NCBI GenBank assembly: GCA_958349055.1
Contig: CATWBO010000010.1
Span: 1 to 64,000 of the forward strand
Reading direction: 5' to 3'
Origin: an uncultured bacterium
GTDB lineage: Bacteria; Actinomycetota; Coriobacteriia; Coriobacteriales; Coriobacteriaceae
Length of the DNA: 64,000 nt
The position numbers were made by a program, and so were the translations under genes. The notes beneath the pieces are model-generated. The model was not told the origin of the DNA and did no database searches. It saw only the letters and a program-made list of their open reading frames with translations. This document shows positions 24,289-31,276 of the stretch, piece by piece; the stretch's first letter is position 1; each line of letters begins with the position of its first letter.

Positions 24289-26466
24289 ATGAACTTCCGC
24301 TCATCTCTCGCCTGCACCTCGAGCGATATCGCCCGCTGGGGGCTGCGCTCTATCCTTAAGCGCCAGGGCGGCGTACTCCCCGGCCGCATCGCCATGAAGA
24401 TCGACCCCGAGTTGCTGAGCGACCTCGCCGGCCTTGTCGACCGCAGCGTGGTGATTACCGGTACTAACGGCAAGACCACCACCTCCAACCTCATCGCTGA
24501 CGCCGTTGCTGCCAGCGGCGCTACCGTGGTGTGCAACCGTGCCGGCAACAATATGGAGCCTGGTGTGGTGGGTGCTCTGCTCGAGGCCCGCGGCGGCCTT
24601 AAGCACACCAGCAGCGGCAAGCGCGTGGGCGTTTTTGAGTGCGACGAGCTCTACACCGTACGCGTTCTGCCCAAGCTCAAACCGACGTACTTTGTGCTGC
24701 TCAACCTGTTCCGCGACCAGCTAGACCGCTACGGCGAGATCGACCATACCCAAGACGTCATCGCCCATGCGTTGGAGCTCTCTCCGACGACAACGCTCAT
24801 CTACAACGCCGACGATCCGCTGTGCGCCTCGATTGCCGCGCGCGTCCCCAACACGAGCATCGCCTTTGGCATCGACGGCGCCACGGGCACCGAGTCCGAC
24901 CGCATTAGCGACTCGCGTTTTTGCTCGCAGTGCAACGCCCCGCTGGAATACGACTATGTGCAGTACGGACAGCTGGGCGCCTATCATTGCCCTTCGTGTG
25001 GCTGGGGTCGCCCCGCGCTGGTCCGTCGCGTGACGGGCGTGGAGCTCGGCTGCGACGGCTATGGTTTTGACCTGGTCTTTGAATCTGCGACCGACGCACC
25101 CGCAACGCACATCGCCACGCGCTACAACGGCCTGTACATGGTCTACAACGTTGCCGCCGCCTTCTTTGCTGCACGCGAGTTGGGCGTGGACGCCGCATGC
25201 CTGCAGCCCACGCTCGACGCCTACGTGCCAGCAGGTGGTCGCATGGGCCGCTGGGATATTGTCGGCCGCACCGTCGAGGCCAACCTAGCCAAGAATCCCG
25301 TGGGCTTCGATCGCCAGATCCAGTCCATTAAAACGGCAGGTGGCAGGCTCTGCGCCTTCTTCCTAAACGATAACGATGCCGACGGCCACGATGTCTCGTG
25401 GATCTACGATGTCGACTTCGAGCGCATCGCCGACACGCCGGGTCTTGTCGCCTTTGCCGGAGGCACGCGTGCGCACGACATGCAGGTACGCCTCAAGTAC
25501 GCCGGCATCGATGCCGCGATTATCTCGGACGTCGCGCAGGCGATCGGCGCCGTTGCGGATGAAGCCGCCGGCGACACTTTCTATGCCGTCGCCAACTACA
25601 CGGCCTTCCCGCCGCTGGTCAAGGAGCTCGACGGACTCAAAGGCACCGATGCGGCCACGGTTGCCGCCCACGCTGCACCGTGCGCCGATGGTAGCGCTGT
25701 CCCCACCGATATTGCGCCGGTCGAGCTTTCGCGCCCGCTGCGCATCGTCTATCTGTATCCCGATGCCCTCAATCTGTACGGCGATGGCGGCAACGTCATC
25801 GCACTCGAGCGCCGTTGCGCCTGGCGCGGCATTCCCGTGCGCGTGGACGAGGTCCGCATGGGCGAGGCGCTCGATCTTACCGATGCCGATATCGTTATGA
25901 TGGGCGGCGGCGCCGACCGCGACCAGCTAGCCGTGGCACACGAGCTGCTCGCCCAAAAAGACAAGGTCGCGGCCTATGTTGAGGATGGCGGCTCGCTGCT
26001 TGCCATCTGTGGCAGCTATCAGCTGCTCGGCCGTTCGTACTACATGGGCGAGGACCGCATCGAAGGCCTGGGCGTCATTGCCGCCGAGACCGTGCGCGGC
26101 TCCGACCGCCTGATCGGCAACGTCGCCGTCAAGACCGACCTGGCACCCGAGCCCTTTGTGGGATTCGAGAACCACGGCGGCCGCACCCTGCTCGACGCAG
26201 AGGCCACGCCGCTCGGAACGTCCGTCGTCGCGGGCACCGGCAACAACGGCGACGATGGCTTTGAGGGCCTCATCTACAAGGGCGTCATCGGCACGTACCT
26301 GCACGGGCCGGCGCTACCCAAGAACCCCGAGCTTGCCGACTGGCTCATTACCCACGCCCTCGAGCGCCGCGGCGATGCGCAGGCCACAGCCCTGCTGCCG
26401 CTCAAGCCCCTCGACGACACCTACGAGCACGCCGCCCACGACGCCGCCATGAAGCTCCTCCCCTAG
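24289..26466 (+). CDS. MurT-GatD fusion: lipid II isoglutaminyl synthase, both subunits in one chain
   Basis: This enzyme amidates the alpha-carboxyl of D-Glu in lipid II to D-isoglutamine, needed for efficient peptidoglycan cross-linking. Elsewhere MurT and GatD are separate proteins. Here residues 1 to ~455 are MurT (P-loop VVITGTNGKTTT at 54-65; zinc ribbon Cys212, Cys215, Cys234, Cys237; DUF1727 domain with NDNDADGHDVSWIYDVDFE) and residues ~484-725 are GatD (LRIVYLYPDALNLYGDGGN; nucleophile Cys574 in LLAICGSYQLLG; His672 in GTYLHGPAL). The linker (about 455-483) is A/D-rich. Frame is continuous with no internal SD needed. Start ATG 24289 has AGGAACG upstream. Residue numbers are hand counts. 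Confidence 0.93.
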   Translation: MNFRSSLACTSSDIARWGLRSILKRQGGVLPGRIAMKIDPELLSDLAGLVDRSVVITGTNGKTTTSNLIADAVAASGATVVCNRAGNNMEPGVVGALLEARGGLKHTSSGKRVGVFECDELYTVRVLPKLKPTYFVLLNLFRDQLDRYGEIDHTQDVIAHALELSPTTTLIYNADDPLCASIAARVPNTSIAFGIDGATGTESDRISDSRFCSQCNAPLEYDYVQYGQLGAYHCPSCGWGRPALVRRVTGVELGCDGYGFDLVFESATDAPATHIATRYNGLYMVYNVAAAFFAARELGVDAACLQPTLDAYVPAGGRMGRWDIVGRTVEANLAKNPVGFDRQIQSIKTAGGRLCAFFLNDNDADGHDVSWIYDVDFERIADTPGLVAFAGGTRAHDMQVRLKYAGIDAAIISDVAQAIGAVADEAAGDTFYAVANYTAFPPLVKELDGLKGTDAATVAAHAAPCADGSAVPTDIAPVELSRPLRIVYLYPDALNLYGDGGNVIALERRCAWRGIPVRVDEVRMGEALDLTDADIVMMGGGADRDQLAVAHELLAQKDKVAAYVEDGGSLLAICGSYQLLGRSYYMGEDRIEGLGVIAAETVRGSDRLIGNVAVKTDLAPEPFVGFENHGGRTLLDAEATPLGTSVVAGTGNNGDDGFEGLIYKGVIGTYLHGPALPKNPELADWLITHALERRGDAQATALLPLKPLDDTYEHAAHDAAMKLLP

Positions 26467-26473
26467 CACCCCA

Positions 26474-26510
26474 CCACCACAAAGGGGACAGGCACCTTTG
26501 TGGTGGTTTT
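26474..26510 (+). terminator. Terminator of MurT-GatD gene, dispersed-repeat type
   Basis: CCACCACAAAGG (26474-26485) and CCTTTGTGGTGG (26495-26506) followed by TTTT. The stem-loop with GGGGACAGGCACC recurs, inverted and imperfect, at 61213-61247. Confidence 0.8.
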
Positions 26511-26547
26511 CCAGTTTGCCAACGATATACGCGCCGGCAAAAAAGTC

Positions 26548-26556
26548 TGCTATACT
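26548..26556 (+). promoter_or_regulatory. Extended -10 promoter of tRNA-Glu
   Basis: TGCTATACT: TGn plus TATACT ending 10 bases before the tRNA 5' base. No good -35 at 17 bp, which the extended -10 may compensate. Confidence 0.6.
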
Positions 26557-26566
26557 CTTTCCCGCT

Positions 26567-26643
26567 GTCCCCATCGTCTAGCGGCCAAGGACGCCACCCT
26601 TTCAAGGTGGATATCGCGGGTTCGAATCCCGCTGGGGGCACCA
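26567..26643 (+). tRNA. tRNA-Glu (anticodon TTC)
   Basis: Complete cloverleaf with encoded CCA (26641-26643). Acceptor GTCCCCA pairs with TGGGGGC; anticodon stem CCACC/GGTGG encloses CTTTCAA with TTC at 26601-26603; T arm GCGGG-TTCGAAT-CCCGC. Charged glutamyl-tRNA(Gln) in this organism is handled by GatCAB encoded at 57-61 kb, although tRNA-Gln itself is not here. Confidence 0.97.
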
Positions 26644-26654
26644 TTTAAATCGAG

Positions 26655-26687
26655 AAGCCCGTTGCCCTCGCGGTGACGGGCTTTTTT
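26655..26687 (+). terminator. Terminator of tRNA-Glu
   Basis: AAGCCCGT (26655-26662) pairs with ACGGGCTT (26676-26683), followed by a T run through 26687. Confidence 0.85.
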
Positions 26688-26740
26688 CTTCTCCAACGCC
26701 GGGATTCGAACCCCGAAGGCATAAAATCTCACTGTCATCC

Positions 26741-26975
26741 AAGGGCCCGTGGACAAAAAATAGCAAATATGAGTACTGTTACCAATTTAGTAACAGCGAT
26801 TTCATGCCATCAGAAGGCAATTTGGACGCCAGGCGTCCTACGGCGGAGGAATTACAGGCGCTTATCAGCTAAGTACTTGGACATATGTTGCGTAACACTG
26901 CATATTTTGCAAAAAGATAATGCTACAGGTCTTGTGACAGTACTCATATTTGACGTTTTTTGTCCACGACCCCTT
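26741..26975. mobile_element. MITE-like element with ~42-bp terminal inverted repeats
   Basis: Left arm 26741-26782 and right arm 26934-26975. The inner 34 bases of each (GTGGACAAAAAA...AAATATGAGTACTGT) agree at 30 positions by hand alignment, and the outer AAGGG-CGTGG/CCACG-CCCTT extends the match. About 150 bases of low-GC interior hold no gene. AT content is well above that of neighbours. Sits between the tRNA-Glu terminator and the glutamine synthetase terminator. Confidence 0.75.
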
Positions 26976-27031
26976 ATTGCGTGGGCGAATCAGTTGCAAA
27001 GCGGGATCCAAAGCGTCCTTCGCAAACAAAA

Positions 27032-27062
27032 AGCCGGGGCCCACGCGATGCAGACCCCGGCT
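27032..27062 (-). terminator. Terminator of glutamine synthetase III
   Basis: AGCCGGGG/CCCCGGCT stem with a 15-base loop; on the minus strand it is followed by TTTTTGTTTG, a proper U-run. Confidence 0.85.
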
Positions 27063-27091
27063 CAATACCGTGACGATATGTCAGTTACGTT

Positions 27092-29179
27092 CTACACGTA
27101 GAACAGGATGTCGTCGTAGGTCGGGACCGGCCAGTAGTCGGCGGCCACGATCTCCTCCATGGCGTCCACGGCAGCACGCAGCGTATCCATAGCGGGAACG
27201 ACCTCGTGCGCGTACACGTTGGCCTGCTCCTGGCCATCGAGAGCCTCGGCCTTCTGATGTACGGCGTCGAGCGCCTTGATGGAGTCGTTGATGGCGGTGA
27301 TGCCGTTGCAGAGCTTGTTGAGCGTGTTCTGCTCGCACTGCATGGCAGCATCGGCACCGGCAGCGCGGATTGCCTCCAGGCCCTTAGCGACCTTGGTGGC
27401 ATAGGCGGTGATGACCGGGCGATAGGTACGACGTGCCTCGCGAATCATCGTGGTAGCCTCGATGTTCATGAGCTTGTTGTACTTCTCGAGCTTGCAGTCG
27501 TAGCGGCACTGGGCCTCGGCCTTGGTCAGGACACCCGTCTCCTCAAAGAGCGCAATGGCCTTATCGGAAACAAAGGCGGGAAGAGCGTCGGCCGTGGTCT
27601 TGTTGTTGGCAAGGCCGCGCTTCTCGGCCTCAATGGGCCACTCGTCAGAGTAACCGTCGCCGGAGAACAGGATGCGCTGGTGATCGGTCAGCACCTTCTT
27701 GCAGTACTCGAGCGCGGCGTCCTGGAACTTATCCTCGGGCGTACCCTCGAGTGCGTCGGCGAAGGACTTGAGCGACTTGGCCACGGCAGCATCGAGCACC
27801 AGGTTGGAGTCGGAGACGTTCTGCTCGGAGCCACAGGCACGGAACTCGAACTTGTTGCCGGTGAAGGCAAACGGGGAGGTGCGGTTGCGGTCAGTGTTGT
27901 CCTGCATCAGCTTGGGCAGGGTATCGGCGCCCAGGTCGAGCACGCCGCGCGTGGCATGGACGGAAGCCTTGCCATCGATGATCTTCTCGACGACCTCGGT
28001 GAGCTGGTCGCCCAGGAAGATGGACATAATCGCCGGAGGAGCCTCGTTGGCGCCCAGACGATGATCGTTGCCGGCCGAGGCAACGGAGGCACGCAGGAGC
28101 TCCTGATAGTTATCGACGGCCTCGATCACCGCGGTGAGGAAGACGATGAACTGCAGGTTGTCGAGCGGAGTGTCGCCCGGGTCAAGCAGGTTCTCGGACT
28201 CGGTGCCAAGCGACCAGTTGTTGTGCTTGCCCGAACCGTTGATGCCCTCAAACGGCTTCTCGTGCAGCAGGCAGACCAGGTCGTGACGGGAGGCGATGAG
28301 CTTCATCTTCTCCATCATGACCAGATTCTGGTCGATGGCCTCGTTGACCTCGCCGTAGACAGGGGCGAGCTCATGCTGGCAGGGAGCGACCTCGTTGTGC
28401 TTGGTCTTGGCAGGAATGCCAAGCGCCCACAGTTCATCGTCCAGGTCCTTCATATAGGCCGAGACGGTGGGGCGGATAGCGCCAAAGTAGTGCTCCTCGA
28501 GCTCCTGGCCCTTGCAGGGAGCAGCGCCAAAGAGGGTGCGACCGGTGATGACCAGGTCCCTGCGCTTGCGGTAAGCGTCCTTCTTGATCAGGAAGTACTC
28601 CTGCTCATCGCCCACGGAAGGAACGACCTTCTTGGGGGTCTTGCCAAACAGCGCCAAAACGCGCTTGGACTCACGCGAGAGCGCGGTCATGGAGCGCAGC
28701 AGCGGGGTCTTCTTGTCCAGGGCCTCGCCCGTGTAGGAGCAGAAAGCCGTGGGGATGCACAGGACATCGTCCTTAATGAATGCGGGGCTGGTGGGATCCC
28801 AAGCGGTGTAGCCACGGGCCTCGAAGGTGGCGCGCAGGCCGCCGTTGGGGAAGCTCGAGGCATCGGGCTCGCCCTGGATGAGGTTCTTGCCCGTAAACTT
28901 GGTAATGGCGGTGCCGTCGTGGTTGGGCTCGAGGAAGCTGTCGTGCTTCTCGGAAGTAATGCCCGAAAGCGGCTGGAACCAGTGCGCGTAGTGCGTCGCG
29001 CCCTTGGAGATGGCCCAGACCTTCATGGCGTGGGCAACGGCGTTGGCCACATCCAGGTCGAGCGGCTCACCGTCCTCGAGGGTTGCAGCAAGGCGCTTCC
29101 AAATGTCCTTGGGGAGGTAGTCCTTCATGACTTCCTCAGAGAACACCATGGTCCCGAAGCGGTCAGTAAGTTCGGCCAT
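27092..29179 (-). CDS. glnN: Glutamine synthetase type III
   Basis: Makes glutamine from glutamate, ammonia and ATP. 695 residues, the size of the GSIII class (~700; GSI is ~450). Family blocks: NGGLRATFEARGYTAWDPTS, the glutamate/metal site around KHNEVAPCQHELAPVYGEVN, KPFEGINGSGKHNNWSLGTE, and LGANEAPPAIMSIFLG. The C-terminal ~170 residues are the GSIII-specific helical extension. Start ATG 29179 has GAAGGGAG upstream and fits MAELTDRFGTMVFSEEVM. Own terminator; upstream 427 bases shared with divergent metF. GSIII is typical of Bacteroidetes, some Firmicutes and Coriobacteria. Confidence 0.95.
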   Translation of the reverse strand: MAELTDRFGTMVFSEEVMKDYLPKDIWKRLAATLEDGEPLDLDVANAVAHAMKVWAISKGATHYAHWFQPLSGITSEKHDSFLEPNHDGTAITKFTGKNLIQGEPDASSFPNGGLRATFEARGYTAWDPTSPAFIKDDVLCIPTAFCSYTGEALDKKTPLLRSMTALSRESKRVLALFGKTPKKVVPSVGDEQEYFLIKKDAYRKRRDLVITGRTLFGAAPCKGQELEEHYFGAIRPTVSAYMKDLDDELWALGIPAKTKHNEVAPCQHELAPVYGEVNEAIDQNLVMMEKMKLIASRHDLVCLLHEKPFEGINGSGKHNNWSLGTESENLLDPGDTPLDNLQFIVFLTAVIEAVDNYQELLRASVASAGNDHRLGANEAPPAIMSIFLGDQLTEVVEKIIDGKASVHATRGVLDLGADTLPKLMQDNTDRNRTSPFAFTGNKFEFRACGSEQNVSDSNLVLDAAVAKSLKSFADALEGTPEDKFQDAALEYCKKVLTDHQRILFSGDGYSDEWPIEAEKRGLANNKTTADALPAFVSDKAIALFEETGVLTKAEAQCRYDCKLEKYNKLMNIEATTMIREARRTYRPVITAYATKVAKGLEAIRAAGADAAMQCEQNTLNKLCNGITAINDSIKALDAVHQKAEALDGQEQANVYAHEVVPAMDTLRAAVDAMEEIVAADYWPVPTYDDILFYV

Positions 29180-29606
29180 ACGGAACTCCCTTCGTATCGG
29201 CACCGCGTGAGAAGCGGTGTTGATTACTAACGAACGAGTCATAGATTAGGCTCGTCGTGTTTCCGCAACATTACCGTTATGTTGCTGTCACGAAACCAAT
29301 CAATGAGGTTACCGCATCGCGGCGGCGTTGCCGCTCTCAACAGCCAATCAACTGTATAAATTGCAGACCTCTCCCCATGGTTTAAGGGTAGTCAATTTGG
29401 GATGGGGCTCTATTAACTGGTATTTCGCATCAGATACCAGTCTTTATAGCCCGTGTCAAAATGAGCCGCTCTGCTATAGGAAATGCCGATAGCAAGGCAT
29501 CTTTGATTGGTATCCCCCAAATCGCGAGTAAAACTCCACCGTGGCACAGCGGTGCTGTAGAATCCTTACAACACATCACACTATTACGTATCTAGAGGAG
29601 CACGAT
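29180..29606. other. Divergent promoter region glnN / metF
   Basis: No gene. Contains CTGGTAT (29417-29423) with its complement ATACCAG (29434-29440), and a further TTGGTATCCCC near 29508. A TAGAAT -10-like hexamer at 29558-29563 could drive metF. I looked for an S-box or other SAM riboswitch ahead of metF and did not see one. Confidence 0.45.
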
Positions 29607-30479
29607 ATGCGCGTCGACGAGGTTTTTAAGCAGGCAGCATCCCAGGGCACCGCACCCGTTTCGTTTGAGATGTTCCCGCCCAAGGGTGAGCTTACCCTCG
29701 ATACGGCTCGCGAAGTGGCGGGCAATCTGTGCAAACTTTCGCCGAGCTTTGTCTCGGTCACTTGTTCCGCTGGCGGCTCGGGCAACGGCGCCACCACCGC
29801 CCCCATCGCGCATATGATTACGAGCGAATTCGATACGCCCTCGGTGGCGCACCTCACCTGCGTTGGCCGCACGCATGCCGATATCGCCGCCAAGATCGAC
29901 GAATACCGCACCGCCGGCGTAGAAAACATCCTGGCCCTGCGCGGTGATCTGCCCGCTGGCGCGACCGAGGACGACAAGCCCGCCTCGGACTACGCCTACG
30001 CCCGCGACCTCATCCCCGAGCTCGTCGACGCCGGCTTTTGTGTGGGCGCCGCAGCCTACCCCGAGGGCCACATTGCCTGTGAGGACCTCAACGCTTCGGT
30101 CGAATACCTCAAGCAAAAGCAAGATGCCGGCGCGAGCTTCTTTGTGACGCAGCTCTTCTTTGACAACGAGTGCTTCTACCGCTTCCGCGAGCTTGCCGAC
30201 AAGGCGGGCATCACGGCACCCATCACCGCGGGCATCATGCCGTTTATGGGCAAATCCCAAATCAGCCGCATGGTCTTTATGTGCGGCGCCTCGCTGCCCT
30301 CCCCCGTCATCAAGATTCTCGCCAAGTACGAGAACGACCCCGAGAGCCTGCAGGCAGCCGGTGTAGATTATGCCGCCCGTCAGCTTTGCGACCTTAAGGA
30401 GCACGGTGCCGCCGGTCTGCACCTGTACACTATGAATCGTCCTGCGATCGCCGCGACCATTATGGAGCGCCTAGGGTAA
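29607..30479 (+). CDS. metF: Methylenetetrahydrofolate reductase
   Basis: Reduces 5,10-methylene-THF to 5-methyl-THF, the methyl donor for methionine synthase. 290 residues, standard length, FAD-binding TIM barrel: PVSFEMFPPKGE with the catalytic glutamate at the N-terminus, VSVTCSAGGSG, THLTC-like VAHLTCVG, LALRGDLPAG, and QLFFDNECFYRF. ATG 29607 has AGAGGAG upstream. Stop overlaps the next start (TAATG), so it is coupled to the reactivation-domain gene and, ten bases further, to metH. Confidence 0.96.
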   Translation: MRVDEVFKQAASQGTAPVSFEMFPPKGELTLDTAREVAGNLCKLSPSFVSVTCSAGGSGNGATTAPIAHMITSEFDTPSVAHLTCVGRTHADIAAKIDEYRTAGVENILALRGDLPAGATEDDKPASDYAYARDLIPELVDAGFCVGAAAYPEGHIACEDLNASVEYLKQKQDAGASFFVTQLFFDNECFYRFRELADKAGITAPITAGIMPFMGKSQISRMVFMCGASLPSPVIKILAKYENDPESLQAAGVDYAARQLCDLKEHGAAGLHLYTMNRPAIAATIMERLG

Positions 30480-31267
30480 TGGAAAAACCGCACATCGATA
30501 CAACCGCTGTCGAAGTGCCGGCCGACCTTGCGTCGCCGGCGCTTTACCGTGTCGATGCTGCGCACCATCCCCGTGTCGACCGTGCCGAGATGCTGCGCTA
30601 TCTGGGCTACAGCGGTCAGCAAATTGAGCCCGAGCTGTCGCAGCGTATTGAGCTTGTCGTTGAGCGTCTGGAGCTGGACATTGAACCCCGTGGCGTGCGG
30701 CGCGTGTTTGCCGTCGATGCCACGGGCGTGGACGAGCAGGGCGAGCCTTGCATTCGCCTAGTTGGCACCAATGTTGAGCTGCGGGGTCGCGATATCTATC
30801 GTCATCTTAAGGACGCCCGCCTGGCGGCACTCATGGCATGCACCCTCGGCATGGACGCCGAGCGTCGCCTGCGCACCACGGGAGCCCAGCAGCCCCTGGA
30901 GGGAGCCGTGCTCGACGCCGCATGCTCTGCCTATGTAGAAGCCGCCGTTGAGCAAATGGACCAGCAGGTCAAGGCTGCGGCCGCCGCACACGGGCTCGCC
31001 GGCAACTGGCGCTTCAGTCCCGGTTATGGCGACTGCCCGCTTACGGCCCAGCGCTCGATCGTGGATGCACTCAACGCCACGCGCCTCATTGGACTCACCG
31101 TCACCCCCACCAGCCTGCTCATGCCCACCAAGAGCGTGACCGCGGTGATCGGTCTGTTTGACGGCGAAGTCCACGACGCCCAGACCCGCCCCACCTGCAA
31201 TATCTGCCGCATGCGCGAGCACTGCCGCTTCCGCGCCGCCCACACCACCTGCTATTCCAGCCATTAG
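30479..31267 (+). CDS. Stand-alone MetH reactivation (AdoMet-binding) domain protein
   Basis: In E. coli MetH the last domain reductively methylates inactive cob(II)alamin using AdoMet. Here that domain is a separate 262-residue protein: RFSPGYGDCPLTAQRSIVDA followed by LNATRLIGLTVTPTSLLMPTKSVTAVIGL is the AdoMet-binding signature (R-x-S-x-G-Y; in full-length enzymes R-x-x-x-G-Y). The C-terminus adds CNICRMREHCRF, a cysteine motif common to the stand-alone forms. Starts in the TAATG overlap with metF and precedes metH by nine bases, so all three are one operon. Confidence 0.92.
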   Translation: MEKPHIDTTAVEVPADLASPALYRVDAAHHPRVDRAEMLRYLGYSGQQIEPELSQRIELVVERLELDIEPRGVRRVFAVDATGVDEQGEPCIRLVGTNVELRGRDIYRHLKDARLAALMACTLGMDAERRLRTTGAQQPLEGAVLDAACSAYVEAAVEQMDQQVKAAAAAHGLAGNWRFSPGYGDCPLTAQRSIVDALNATRLIGLTVTPTSLLMPTKSVTAVIGLFDGEVHDAQTRPTCNICRMREHCRFRAAHTTCYSSH

Positions 31268-31276
31268 GAGCCCTCG

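Noticed and set aside
26695..26725. Second tRNA or tRNA fragment (GGGATTCGAACCCCGAAGGC)
   Set aside because: Only a T-arm-like stretch on the minus strand, no cloverleaf; could be an att relic or chance.
26673..27101. 142-codon frame through the MITE-like element
   Set aside because: Runs through a terminator and both inverted repeats, low-complexity translation, no SD.
29180..29606. SAM or cobalamin riboswitch before metF
   Set aside because: No recognisable S-box or B12-box core was seen; only a short dyad.
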